In this document: in pieces, positions 33,930 through 42,253 of the stretch
How the letters are laid out: each line of letters opens with the position of its first letter
Position numbering within the stretch: position 1 is the first letter of the stretch
Origin: Alistipes sp.
GTDB lineage: Bacteria > Bacteroidota > Bacteroidia > Bacteroidales > Rikenellaceae
Direction of reading: 5' to 3'
Length of the DNA: 63,706 nucleotides
Assembly (NCBI GenBank): GCA_017483225.1
Contig: JAFULF010000035.1
Location: 1-63,706, forward strand
Notes under the pieces: generated by a model
The model's input: only the letters and a program-made list of their open reading frames with translations
The model's database searches: none
Told to the model about the DNA's origin: nothing
Position numbers and translations under genes: made by a program

Positions 33930-34883
33930 CTAACGAAAGCGGCTCTGCAACCGCTCGACAAGGCCGCTGCGTATGGCATCACGTGTGGCGAGAATCATAT
34001 TCCGCACCGCCAGCGGCGTGGACTTGCCGTGACCTATGGTCACAACGCCGTTTATGCCCAACACGGGCGTTCCTCCCGTGCGCTCGTAGTTCATACCCTC
34101 CCAGAAGTCGTTTTTCACCCCCTTGGCGAGGTTTATCGCATAGAGGCCCTCGCAGAGTTTGAGTATGGTGTTGCCCGTGAAGCCGTCGCATACGACAACA
34201 TCTGCCACGTCACCCGTGAAGATGTGCGAGGCCTCGACATTGCCCACGAAGTTGTAGCGTCCCTCGGACGACCCTCTAAGCATCAGGTCGTAGGAGGCCT
34301 TCACCTGCGCATTGCCCTTTGATGGCTCCTCGCCGATATTGAGCAGTGCCACCCTCGGGTGCTCGATACCCAGCACCGCCTCGGCATATACGGAGCCGAG
34401 CAGGGCATATTGTTCCAACACCTCGGCACGACAATCGACATTGAGGCCTATATCGAGGATTACCACCCGTGAGCCGGCGAGCGTCTGCACCGCCGTTGCT
34501 ATGGTTGGTCGCAACACCCCCTCCACAGGCTTCGCCACAAGCATCGAGCCGACCATCATCGCCCCCGTGGAGCCTGCGCTTGCGAAGCCGTCAATCAGCC
34601 CACGACCAAGGTGGTCGAAGCCCACGGTGATACTCGACGATGGTTTGCCCTGAAACGCCTTTGCAGGGTGGTCGCCCATCTCGATAACCTCGCTCGTGGC
34701 GACGATATCGAATCTGTCTGCGGGACAACCCTCCGAGGCAAGTATGTGGAGTATAGGCTCTCTGTCGCCAAAAAGCACCACTCTGCACTCATCACCCAAC
34801 GCTTCGAGGGCCATCACTGCCCCCTTAACCGCCGCCTTGGGTGCGAAATCGCCACCCATAGCATCCAAGCCTACTCTAATCAT
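33930..34883 (-). CDS. plsX: Phosphate acyltransferase PlsX
   Basis: PlsX converts acyl-ACP to acyl-phosphate, the donor for the first step of phospholipid synthesis (with PlsY). The 317-residue length is normal. Recognisable segments: IRVGLDAMGGDFAPKAAVKG at the start, GDHPAKAF, GFASAGSTGAMMVG and VVCDGFTGNTILK. It lies downstream of DUF177 and rpmF, the common bacterial order; fabH, often next, is absent and two PHP genes follow instead. A terminator-like hairpin between rpmF and plsX may reduce its expression relative to rpmF. Confidence 0.95.
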   Translation of the reverse strand: MIRVGLDAMGGDFAPKAAVKGAVMALEALGDECRVVLFGDREPILHILASEGCPADRFDIVATSEVIEMGDHPAKAFQGKPSSSITVGFDHLGRGLIDGFASAGSTGAMMVGSMLVAKPVEGVLRPTIATAVQTLAGSRVVILDIGLNVDCRAEVLEQYALLGSVYAEAVLGIEHPRVALLNIGEEPSKGNAQVKASYDLMLRGSSEGRYNFVGNVEASHIFTGDVADVVVCDGFTGNTILKLCEGLYAINLAKGVKNDFWEGMNYERTGGTPVLGINGVVTIGHGKSTPLAVRNMILATRDAIRSGLVERLQSRFR

Positions 34884-34916
34884 AACAATACCTCTCTAAT
34901 GCAAAAGCACAAAAAG

Positions 34917-34955
34917 AAGAGAGGTTGGCAACATCTGTTAGGCAACCCCTCTCTT
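34917..34955 (-). terminator. Attenuator-like hairpin between rpmF and plsX
   Basis: On the minus strand AAGAGAGGGGTTG pairs with CAACCTCTCTT (one bulge/mismatch) and is followed by CTTTTT. It sits inside the presumed rpmF-plsX transcript, so partial termination is likely. Confidence 0.6.
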
Positions 34956-34973
34956 TCCGAATCTTCCTTCGAA

Positions 34974-35159
34974 CTACTCTGCTACCTTCTTCTCGATAGC
35001 CAACTTGCCACGATAGTAACCGCACTCTGGGCAAACACGGTGATAGAGCACCGATGCACCACAGTTCGAGCAGATTACTACGGTAGGAACAACAGCCTTG
35101 TAGTGAGTTCTTCTTTTGTCACGTCGAGTTGACGAGACTTTGTGTTTTGGATGTGCCAT
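34974..35159 (-). CDS. rpmF: 50S ribosomal protein L32
   Basis: A 61-residue L32 starting MAHPKHKVSSTRRDKRRTH. It keeps the four-cysteine zinc site (CSNCG and CPECG), so it is the zinc-binding form. Placed between DUF177 (yceD) and plsX as in many bacteria. A 190-base spacer with a purine-rich tract separates it from DUF177. Confidence 0.96.
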   Translation of the reverse strand: MAHPKHKVSSTRRDKRRTHYKAVVPTVVICSNCGASVLYHRVCPECGYYRGKLAIEKKVAE

Positions 35160-35352
35160 AACTGTTTATTATTTTTAAGTTTATATTTTAGTTCTCTTTT
35201 CCAGAGTTTTCGTCATTTTTTTCTCTATCCCTCTCTATCCCTCTTTCTTCCTCTTTCTTCCTCCTTCTTCCTCTCTCCTCCTCTATCCCTTTAATCCTCA
35301 CTTCCCCTCTCTCTCGGCCCTTCGGTTTGCACCTCTGCGGCCCTTCTGCGGA
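35160..35352 (-). other. Purine-rich spacer upstream of rpmF
   Basis: About 75 bases (35214-35290) are almost pure pyrimidine on the plus strand, hence GGAGGAAGAAAGAGG-like on the transcribed strand, built from irregular repeats of 9-10 bases (CTCTATCC, CCTCTTTCTT). No reading frame is supportable. It contains many Shine-Dalgarno-like GAGG/GGAGG groups with no start codon near. Confidence 0.6.
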
Positions 35353-35805
35353 CTACTCTTCGGTTACGGGGGTAAAGCGGGACATCATATCGGGGTCGCA
35401 CTCTCCCTCGGCGTGTACTCGGCGATATGGCAACGAGATTATGACGCTCTCGTAGATATACTGCGCCAGCGAGAACTCCTCGCCCGGTGCAATCCACATC
35501 TGCTCGCCATCATACTCGCCCTCCTGCTCCGAGAGGTGAACCGTAAGGTTGCCCTCGTAGTCGATAGGGATATCGCAGTCGTCCAAGCAACGGTCGCACT
35601 CGACAACCGCCTTGCCGCTAATTGCCACGGAGAGTTGAAGAGCCGTCTGCGTGCGCTCCATCTCGACGTGAACGCCACACTCGGCATCCTTAACCTCCAC
35701 CGACTCCATCTCGCCGAAGAGCGAGCCATCAACCGTAAAGTCGAAGGCATAGTGACCGTTCTTCATTGACTGATAGTCGATTATGTATCTTTTACCAATA
35801 CTCAT
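35353..35805 (-). CDS. DUF177 (YceD-like) protein
   Basis: A 150-residue protein, started at 35805 (MSIGKRYIIDYQ) rather than 35814. The DUF177 signature CDRCLDDCDIPI (Cys-x-x-Cys) is clear, followed by an acidic region EFSLAQYIYESVIISLP. In E. coli and plants, YceD/DUF177 proteins are linked to 23S rRNA accumulation or 50S biogenesis. Upstream of rpmF and plsX, the usual neighbourhood. The acidic C-terminus lacks the last zinc-like motif of some relatives. Confidence 0.88.
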   Translation of the reverse strand: MSIGKRYIIDYQSMKNGHYAFDFTVDGSLFGEMESVEVKDAECGVHVEMERTQTALQLSVAISGKAVVECDRCLDDCDIPIDYEGNLTVHLSEQEGEYDGEQMWIAPGEEFSLAQYIYESVIISLPYRRVHAEGECDPDMMSRFTPVTEE

Positions 35806-35912
35806 TGTGCGCAATTAGTCCGCAAATGTACGACAAAAAAGCAAATTGTGCAAAGTTTTCCGTGTAAAGTTATTACATTTGCACAAATTAAGAGTGAAAA
35901 TTCCCGAAAATT

Positions 35913-36323
35913 ATGGCAGAAGCAAAACGATACCGCATAGAGATAGAGGTCGCACATCCGCAACATTGGCGATATAACGTGGTCGTCACCTGCGGGCTCT
36001 TCGACCGTGAGGGCAACCAGATGGGCTTTACCGGTGTGGATGACTCCATCGCTCCGATAGGCAGTGCCCTTACGTCGGCACCCGAGGGCACTCCCGACTT
36101 CCGCTTCATCATCTTCGAGGCGGAGGATTGCCACCACATCCATCTGTTTGCCTACGTCATCCCCAACACCCTGCCGGCGGAGAGCGACGTGATACACGTG
36201 CGCCCCTTCCCCTTTATAATAAAGGTAATGTACGACGGCAAGCTGCTCCTGCGCAAGAAGCTGCGCACCAGCCAGTGGGCAGGTCTGAGCCGGGACTTTG
36301 TCGTCGAGAGGCCGGAGCAGTAG
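35913..36323 (+). CDS. Conserved protein of unknown function
   Basis: A 136-residue protein without signal peptide or membrane segment. It is strand-rich and mostly soluble; His-rich short stretch CHHIHLFAYV lies in the middle. I do not recognise the family and see no catalytic motif. It is divergent from DUF177 and convergent with the 189-residue unknown gene that follows, with only 15 bases between stops. Codon use and composition match the neighbours, which supports it being real. Confidence 0.6.
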   Translation: MAEAKRYRIEIEVAHPQHWRYNVVVTCGLFDREGNQMGFTGVDDSIAPIGSALTSAPEGTPDFRFIIFEAEDCHHIHLFAYVIPNTLPAESDVIHVRPFPFIIKVMYDGKLLLRKKLRTSQWAGLSRDFVVERPEQ

Positions 36324-36338
36324 CCTGCCACGCTGCCG

Positions 36339-36908
36339 CTACGACGGCAGCTCCACCTGCACCTTCTCGTATCGGAAGCCGAGCATAGAGAGTGCGATAG
36401 AGGCACCCAGAACGAACATAACCTTCACGGTGCGGGCAAAGATATGGAACGCCATAACGCTCTGTGGCTCTATGCCCTCCTTGCGGATTGCCGTCTCGGC
36501 CATCTGTGCTGCCGAGCGCAGCACATCCTCCACACGCTCTATCTCCTGCTTCTTGAAGCCGACATCCAGAAGCATATAGTTCACATACTCGTCCATCTCG
36601 TCGAAACCTCGTGCATCACGCAGGTAGAGGTAGGCATTCTGCTTCTGCTCCAACAGCGTCTTATCCCACAAGATAGCGGCACCGATGCCGAAGTATGCCG
36701 CCCAAGCTATGGCCGCCAGCGGGTAGTCGGCAATCTGCGGCACAGCATCCGCCATATAGTCGGGGGCACACTTTCGCCACGTCTCGTCCAACTCCTCCAC
36801 GGTAAAGAGGTATCCGCCAAGGAGCGTGCGCTCCGAGGCATATTTTGTCAGGCTCTCGGTCAGGGCCTGCTCAAATCGCTGCAAATATTCGCTCTGCTGC
36901 TGTTCCAT
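36339..36908 (-). CDS. Unknown protein with two membrane segments
   Basis: Start at 36908 (MEQQQSEYLQRFEQAL) gives 189 residues; the longer frame from 36959 would overlap the upstream gene. Hydrophobic stretches at about residues 66-82 (LAAIAWAAYFGIGAAILW) and near 160-175 (VKVMFVLGASIALSML) suggest membrane association. The middle is Glu/Lys/Tyr-rich. The start lies next to the flavin reductase stop (2 bases apart), so the two genes are likely co-transcribed. No function is evident. Confidence 0.6.
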   Translation of the reverse strand: MEQQQSEYLQRFEQALTESLTKYASERTLLGGYLFTVEELDETWRKCAPDYMADAVPQIADYPLAAIAWAAYFGIGAAILWDKTLLEQKQNAYLYLRDARGFDEMDEYVNYMLLDVGFKKQEIERVEDVLRSAAQMAETAIRKEGIEPQSVMAFHIFARTVKVMFVLGASIALSMLGFRYEKVQVELPS

Positions 36909-36909
36909 A

Positions 36910-37512
36910 TTACTCCTTCTTTTTATCTCGTTTAATCTCCTTGCGCTTGGAAGAGCCACGCACCGTCCATCCGAAGTTGCCGATAAGCTCCCCGACCTTG
37001 AAATACTCGCCGTGCGAGTAGCAAATCAGGCGTGCACGCTCCAAGTCGAACTTACCCGTCTCGGGGTCTATATACTGCTCGTCCACAAGCACATTGACCA
37101 CCTCGGCGATAAACATATCGTGCGAGCCGAGCGCAACCACCTCCCGCACACGACACTCTATGCTCACGGGTGCCTCGGCAATCGCCGGTGCCGACACCAC
37201 GGCACACCTCTCGGCAGTCAGCCCGCAGTGGTCAAACTTGTCGAAGTCACGCCCCGAGCGCACGCCACACCAATCGGTAGCCTCCGCCAGAGCCTCGGTC
37301 GTGAGGTTTATCACAAACTCGCCCGTGCGCTTGACAATCTCGTATGAGTGACGCTCGGGGCGTATCGAGACGTAGCACATCGCCGGCTCCGAGCAGATAG
37401 TACCCACCCAGGCGGCTGTCATTATATTATACTCCTCGGGGGTTGCTCCGCAACTCACCATCACGGCAGGCAACGGATAGACCATTGTCCCCGGCTTCCA
37501 ACTCGCTTTCAT
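36910..37512 (-). CDS. Flavin reductase family protein (FMN-binding)
   Basis: Start at 37512 (MKASWKPGTMVYPLPAVMVS) gives 200 residues. Members bind FMN in a split beta-barrel and reduce flavin or act as NAD(P)H oxidoreductases. Supporting segments: PLPAVMVSCG, NIMTAAWVGTICSEPAMCYVSIRP, FVINL and the C-terminal ICYSHGEYFKVGE. A basic Lys-rich tail (SSKRKEIKRDKKKE) is unusual. The physiological electron acceptor is unknown. Confidence 0.82.
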   Translation of the reverse strand: MKASWKPGTMVYPLPAVMVSCGATPEEYNIMTAAWVGTICSEPAMCYVSIRPERHSYEIVKRTGEFVINLTTEALAEATDWCGVRSGRDFDKFDHCGLTAERCAVVSAPAIAEAPVSIECRVREVVALGSHDMFIAEVVNVLVDEQYIDPETGKFDLERARLICYSHGEYFKVGELIGNFGWTVRGSSKRKEIKRDKKKE

Positions 37513-37566
37513 AATATACACGTATAAATTTAGGTACAAAGGTAAGGCTTTTTTCTGCGAAAATGC

Positions 37567-37574
37567 TATCTTTG
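37567..37574 (+). promoter_or_regulatory. -7 box of the DUF4015 gene
   Basis: TATCTTTG, 26 bases before the ATG at 37600. Confidence 0.6.
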
Positions 37575-37599
37575 CACTCTATTAAACCCAAAATAAGTT

Positions 37600-39300
37600 A
37601 TGAAATATATTTTCAGCACAATTCTTTCTCTCTTGACACTCGCACTGTGCGGCTGTTCAAGCGACGAGATAATCGAAGTCCGCTACCTCGGCTCGGCGAC
37701 ACACACCGCCATACTCTACTCCTTCGACGAGGAGCAGTCGGCAATTCTTCCCGCCGACACGCTGCCACGAGGCACCGAGTTACAGGCAGTCGTAAATCGC
37801 AGCGAGAGGGTCGAGAAGCAGACCTACGTGCAGGTCATACGAGGTAAGCAACGCCTCTACGCCCCCGAGCAGTCGCTGGTGGCAGAGCCTCGTGCCGTAG
37901 TTATGGAGCAGGAGGTATTTGTCCGCACCCCCGCCTCAATCATCGTCGATACCGAGACCTCGAAGATTGGCTCTCTGGCCGACAAGGGGTCGAAGTTGCA
38001 GGTTCTCGACTACGACAGCATCGACGAGCAGGGTGCCGTGAATCGCTACAAGGTGCGTCAGGGCAACATCGAGGGATATATATACGGCAAGTACACGGTA
38101 TTCAGCCACGAGGAGTCGCTCAAACGCTATATGCCGGAGCGATACGACCGTGCGCACAAGGCGGTGAAGAACCCGTTTGGCGGTGGCGAAGCTATGGGTT
38201 GCGACTTCTACCCATACCCGAAGCCGTCGTTTGCGGATAACAAGATGCCGGAGTCGTGCTACGCCCTCTACCTCAACATCTCGCCGAAAGTCATCGGCGG
38301 TATCGAGAAGTATATCGAGTTAGCGAAGCGTACCAAGATAAACACCTTCGTAATCGACATCAAGGATAACGAGTGTCCGGGCTACAAGGCGGAGGCTATG
38401 CGCCTCTACTCGCCGACCAACTACGCCCGTGCCGGAGCCAACAAGGAGGCTCTCTACGCCAAGGCCGTGAAGCGGCTGAAAGAGGAGGGCTTCTACGTCG
38501 TGGCACGTATCACCTGCTTCAAGGACTCTTATCTGGTCAAAGACCACCCCGAGGTGGCAATCACGGAGAGAGCCACAGGCCAGCCATTCCGCCACAACAA
38601 GGCCTACTGGCCAAGTGCCTACGACCGTAAGGTGTGGCAGTTCAACGTAGAGCTGGCGAAGGAGGTTGTGCGCAAGTTCGGCTTCAACGAGATTAACTTC
38701 GACTACGTCCGCTTCCCTGACCGTATGACCCGTGTCGAGAACCTTATCGACTACCACAACCGCTACAACGAGAGCAAGGTACAGGCGATACAGCGCTTCG
38801 TGCAGTATGCCTGCGACGAGATTCACGCTCTGGGAGCATACGTCTCGATTGATGTCTTCGGCGAGGCGGCAAATCCGGGCTACACAACCGCCTACGGACA
38901 GTATTGGCCGGCACTCTCCAACATCGCCGACGTGATGTGCGGAATGCCTTATCCGGACCACTTCTCAAACGGATACTACGGCATCAAGAAGCCGTGGAAC
39001 CACCCTTACGAGATTCTCTACGCTTGGGGACAGCGTGTGCAGGACCGCCAGAGCATCACCCCGCAGCCGGCTGTGGTGCGTACCTGGATTCAGGCCTATA
39101 ACGTGATGCGCCACGTGGATAGAAACGGTATCGCCTACGATGCCGAGAATGTCGAGAAGGAGATTCGAGGTCTGTTTGACGCCGGCCTCACGGGAGGATA
39201 TACCACTTGGCTCTCCTCCTCCAACATCGAGAAATATTACCAGCAGGAGGGAGCATTTGTCCACGACTACTACAAGGAGTGGCAGTCGAGAAACCGCTAA
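37600..39300 (+). CDS. Lipoprotein with DUF4015 glycoside-hydrolase-like barrel
   Basis: A 566-residue lipoprotein (lipobox LCGC, Cys about 19). Residues about 25-170 look like an SH3-type repeat region (SLADKGSKLQVLDYD, EGYIYGKY). From about 215 on it matches the DUF4015 putative glycoside hydrolase family: TKINTFVIDIKDNE, VARITCFKD, INFDYVRFPD and SIDVFGEAANP. The barrel supplies several acidic residues at strand ends, as in GH13/GH18-like enzymes. A cell-wall or polysaccharide substrate is plausible because of the SH3-like domain, but the activity of DUF4015 is not firmly known. Element C follows. Confidence 0.82.
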   Translation: MKYIFSTILSLLTLALCGCSSDEIIEVRYLGSATHTAILYSFDEEQSAILPADTLPRGTELQAVVNRSERVEKQTYVQVIRGKQRLYAPEQSLVAEPRAVVMEQEVFVRTPASIIVDTETSKIGSLADKGSKLQVLDYDSIDEQGAVNRYKVRQGNIEGYIYGKYTVFSHEESLKRYMPERYDRAHKAVKNPFGGGEAMGCDFYPYPKPSFADNKMPESCYALYLNISPKVIGGIEKYIELAKRTKINTFVIDIKDNECPGYKAEAMRLYSPTNYARAGANKEALYAKAVKRLKEEGFYVVARITCFKDSYLVKDHPEVAITERATGQPFRHNKAYWPSAYDRKVWQFNVELAKEVVRKFGFNEINFDYVRFPDRMTRVENLIDYHNRYNESKVQAIQRFVQYACDEIHALGAYVSIDVFGEAANPGYTTAYGQYWPALSNIADVMCGMPYPDHFSNGYYGIKKPWNHPYEILYAWGQRVQDRQSITPQPAVVRTWIQAYNVMRHVDRNGIAYDAENVEKEIRGLFDAGLTGGYTTWLSSSNIEKYYQQEGAFVHDYYKEWQSRNR

Positions 39301-39320
39301 TATAGAGATTGAGATACCAC

Positions 39321-39359
39321 GAGCGGGTCCAACAAGTTTTCGGGCACGCTCTTTCTTTT
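39321..39359 (+). terminator. Terminator of the DUF4015 gene
   Basis: Stem GAGCGGGTCC / GGGCACGCTC with the same AACAAGTTTTC loop as the hairpin at 25454, then TTTCTTTT. The stem carries mismatches, so it is a decayed copy. Confidence 0.7.
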
Positions 39360-39361
39360 CA

Positions 39362-39560
39362 TAAGTTGTATAACAAGTGCTAATTTTAGGCTTAATCCAT
39401 CTACGATGGCTTTTGGTTGCTTCGGCTCAGAAAAAATACACATTTGTTTTCATTCGCCTTAATCACAACCTTACGAAGCCCGAAAAAGCGCAGTTTACTC
39501 GGCGTAAATGAGTATTTTGAGGGCGAGTATAACGACAAAGTAGCCTTGTTAGACAGCTTC
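39362..39560. repeat. Intergenic palindromic element, copy C
   Basis: 199 bases, with ends TAAGTTGTATAACAAG (39362) and CTTGTTAGACAGCTTC (39545). The left arm matches copy A closely (TAATCCATCTACGATGGCTTT) while the hairpin matches copy B: TTTAC-TCGGC-GTAAA at 39494-39508 inside GCCC / GGGC. It lies between the DUF4015 terminator and the porin promoter. Confidence 0.75.
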
Positions 39561-39610
39561 GTTCCTATAAAATAAGTATAAACACCTACGCCAAATCGAG
39601 CATTCATGTT

Positions 39611-39618
39611 TACCTTTG
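39611..39618 (+). promoter_or_regulatory. -7 box of the porin-transporter pair
   Basis: TACCTTTG, 32 bases before the porin ATG. Confidence 0.6.
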
Positions 39619-39649
39619 CGAAGTGAAATACTAATTAAAACTTTTTATT

Positions 39650-40819
39650 ATGAAAAGATTTACACTCCTAACCATCTTCTGTACGTTGTGTACAACCCTC
39701 GCCATCTCGGCGCAGGAGGGTGCCACCACAGAGAAGGCAAACCTCGAAGCGCAGGTGGACTCCTTGAAGCAGTGCCTTGCAAAGGCCGAGAAGCGTGAGA
39801 AGACCAAGGCGAAAGTTAAGGAGGTATTCTCCAAGTACCTCAAATTCTCCGGTTACATTCAGGCAGGATACGACTGGAACGACAAGAAAGACGGAACCTC
39901 GACGTTCCACCTGCGTTGTGCCCGTGTATCGCTCGCCGGCACCGTATTCGACAACAAGAAGGGCGGCAAGGCAGACTATCGTTTGCAGGTAGATTTCGCA
40001 CGAACCCCTACCATCGTAGATTTATACATCCGCTACCAGCCGGTTCATGAGTTCGGCGTTCAGGTGGGTCAGTTCAAGTTACCTATCTCGTTGGAGAACA
40101 CCGACTACAATGCAACCAAGCTCGAATTTGTAAATTACGCTATGCCGGTACAGCGTTTGGCTCGTCTGGGCAGTGGCGATATGACCGGCATCAGCGCAAC
40201 GGGTCGTGATATCGGAGTGAAACTCTACGGAGGATTTATCCACCGTGACGGTTTCAGCATCATCAACTATGAGGTTGGCGCATTCAATGGTGCGGGCATC
40301 AACACAAAGGACAACAACAAGTCGAAGGATATCGCAGCAAGATTGACCATCCAGCCGCTCAAACTCCTCAAAATCGCAGGTTACTACCAGTATGGCGAGG
40401 GTGACGGAGCATCGTTAAGCTCCAAGTATCCGGCAATTCTGGCGGGAGCGGCAGAGAATTACAACCTCAAATACCTGACATATCACCGTTATGGTGGAGG
40501 CTTCGACTACAACAACGACTTCCTCTTCGCACGTGCCGAGTACCTCGGTGGTAAGACCGGCGACCTCTCGTCGGAGGGTGCCTACGGACAGGTGGGCTAC
40601 AAGTTCTTGAAGAAGTGCACCGTAGGTGTTCGTTTCGACTACTTCGACGAGAACAAGCACGCTGCGGGCCACCAGTTCAACTACTCGGTCGCTCTCTCGT
40701 ATCGTCCGTGGAAGTATCTGCGTCTGCAAGCGGAGTACACCTTGGAGCAGTATCGCAATATGTCGGCTCCTCGTCCGTTTGGTAATTGCTTATATTTGAT
40801 GGTAACGGGTATATTCTAA
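39650..40819 (+). CDS. Outer-membrane porin, phosphate-selective OprO/OprP-like
   Basis: A 389-residue protein with a signal peptide (MKRFTLLTIFCTLCTTLAISAQ), a short coiled-coil segment (about 25-60, LEAQVDSLKQCLAKAEKREK) and a beta-barrel with alternating amphipathic strands ending in an aromatic residue (MVTGIF). Segments such as SGYIQAGYDWN and VGQFKLPISLENT resemble phosphate-selective porins O/P, and the coiled coil could form the trimeric periplasmic part. The selectivity is not proven. It is followed after 15 bases by a YeiH-type transporter gene, so an anion such as sulfate or sulfonate could be the shared cargo. Confidence 0.8.
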   Translation: MKRFTLLTIFCTLCTTLAISAQEGATTEKANLEAQVDSLKQCLAKAEKREKTKAKVKEVFSKYLKFSGYIQAGYDWNDKKDGTSTFHLRCARVSLAGTVFDNKKGGKADYRLQVDFARTPTIVDLYIRYQPVHEFGVQVGQFKLPISLENTDYNATKLEFVNYAMPVQRLARLGSGDMTGISATGRDIGVKLYGGFIHRDGFSIINYEVGAFNGAGINTKDNNKSKDIAARLTIQPLKLLKIAGYYQYGEGDGASLSSKYPAILAGAAENYNLKYLTYHRYGGGFDYNNDFLFARAEYLGGKTGDLSSEGAYGQVGYKFLKKCTVGVRFDYFDENKHAAGHQFNYSVALSYRPWKYLRLQAEYTLEQYRNMSAPRPFGNCLYLMVTGIF

Positions 40820-40834
40820 AAAACAAAATATGTT

Positions 40835-42133
40835 ATGAAAAACTTTTTGAAGAAACTTTTGGTAGAGGATTGGGTGGTAACCTTCTTGTCGATTCCTCTG
40901 CTTATCATTGCAGGTTGTGCATCGGTATTGCCTCACGGCGGACCAAAGATTCCGTCTGACTTGGTATCGTATGACTCGTGGGCAAACATCGGCGTTCTGT
41001 TCCTCATTGCGCTGGTGCTCCTATACTTCGGCAACCGACTCCTCTCCCGCCCTTTGAAGGGTCTGTTCTGGTCGTTTGTCGTTGTCTTTGCCGTGTCGAT
41101 GTTGGCACAGCTTGTGGCGAAGATTCCGATTGTGAAGCAGTTTGGCTTCGAGGCGGTATTCTTCTCCGTAATCTTCGGTCTGATTATCCGCAACTGCTTC
41201 CACATTCCGGAGTGGCTCAAACCGGCTATTCAGGGCGAGTTCTTTATCAAGATTGGCGTTGTGTGCCTCGGTGCCACAATCCTCTTCCGTGACTTCCTCG
41301 CAGCAGGTAGCCTCGCACTCGTGCAGGGCTGCATCGTCATCGCCGGCGTATGGTTCTTCGCCTACTGGCTCTCGAAGAAGATGGGCGTGGATGAGCGTAG
41401 CGGTATGACCCTCTCTTCGGGCGTATCCATCTGTGGCGTATCGGCGTGTATCACCGCTGCCGGCGTTACGAATGCCGACGGCAAGAAGCTCTCGTATATC
41501 GTATCCGTAGTGCTCATCATCGTTGTTCCGATGATTTACCTGATGCCTTTCCTTGCAAAGTTCATCGTTCCGCTGGTAACCGACGACCCTGCGGTTGTAA
41601 ACGAGATTGCAGGTGCCTGGATTGGCGGTACGGTAGATACCACCAGTGGCGTAGGTGCCGCATCGGCGATTTTCAGCGACGAGGCCAACAAGATTGCGAT
41701 GATTGTGAAGGCTACCCAGAACGTGCTTATCGGCGTGGTGGCATTCTTCATCGCCCTCTACCTCTCGTCAAAGAGCGCAGGCGACGGCAAGTTGCACCGC
41801 CCATCGTTGCGCATCGTGTGGGAGAAGTTCCCGAAGTTTGTGCTCGGATTCGTGCTCGCATCGCTCGCATTCAGCCTCTTGCAGCAGTATGAGATATTCC
41901 CTGACTTTGCTGCGAAGAAACTCTCGGAGACTGCTATGGCTAAGACCTTCTCGGGCTTCTTCTTCTCGCTGGCATTCGTTTGTATCGGTATGGATACCCG
42001 CTTGAAGGATATCGTGTCGAAGGAGAATCGCAACATTCTCTACACCTTCCTCGGCGCACAGACCTTCAATATTATCCTGACCTTCTTCGTCGCTTGGTTG
42101 CTCTTCGGAGTTGTTAAGCCTATGCTCGGATAG
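40835..42133 (+). CDS. YeiH/UPF0324-family putative sulfate exporter
   Basis: A 432-residue protein with about 10-11 membrane helices. The family-typical glycine-rich stretches are present: SGVSICGVSACITAAGVTNAD and AGAWIGGTVDTTSGVGAAS. YeiH-family proteins have been described as putative sulfate or sulfonate-related exporters. The N-terminus is longer than in E. coli YeiH. It shares a transcript with the upstream porin and ends at the terminator 42169-42206. Direction and substrate of transport are not known. Confidence 0.85.
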   Translation: MKNFLKKLLVEDWVVTFLSIPLLIIAGCASVLPHGGPKIPSDLVSYDSWANIGVLFLIALVLLYFGNRLLSRPLKGLFWSFVVVFAVSMLAQLVAKIPIVKQFGFEAVFFSVIFGLIIRNCFHIPEWLKPAIQGEFFIKIGVVCLGATILFRDFLAAGSLALVQGCIVIAGVWFFAYWLSKKMGVDERSGMTLSSGVSICGVSACITAAGVTNADGKKLSYIVSVVLIIVVPMIYLMPFLAKFIVPLVTDDPAVVNEIAGAWIGGTVDTTSGVGAASAIFSDEANKIAMIVKATQNVLIGVVAFFIALYLSSKSAGDGKLHRPSLRIVWEKFPKFVLGFVLASLAFSLLQQYEIFPDFAAKKLSETAMAKTFSGFFFSLAFVCIGMDTRLKDIVSKENRNILYTFLGAQTFNIILTFFVAWLLFGVVKPMLG

Positions 42134-42168
42134 CAGTCTGCTCGGATAGCTGCGAACAAATAGTCGAA

Positions 42169-42206
42169 AACCTCGCCCGAAACAAGTTCAGGGCGGGGTT
42201 TTCTGT
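42169..42206 (+). terminator. Terminator of the porin-transporter pair
   Basis: AACCTCGCCC pairs with GGGCGGGGTT (one mismatch) and a TTTTCTGTTTT tract follows. Confidence 0.82.
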
Positions 42207-42221
42207 TTTCCCATTTTTTTC

Positions 42222-42229
42222 TAACTTTG
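42222..42229 (+). promoter_or_regulatory. -7 box of the MBL gene
   Basis: TAACTTTG, 25 bases before the ATG at 42254. It overlaps the earlier ATG (42227), supporting the later start. Confidence 0.6.
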
Positions 42230-42253
42230 CATAGAACTAAAACCACAACACCT

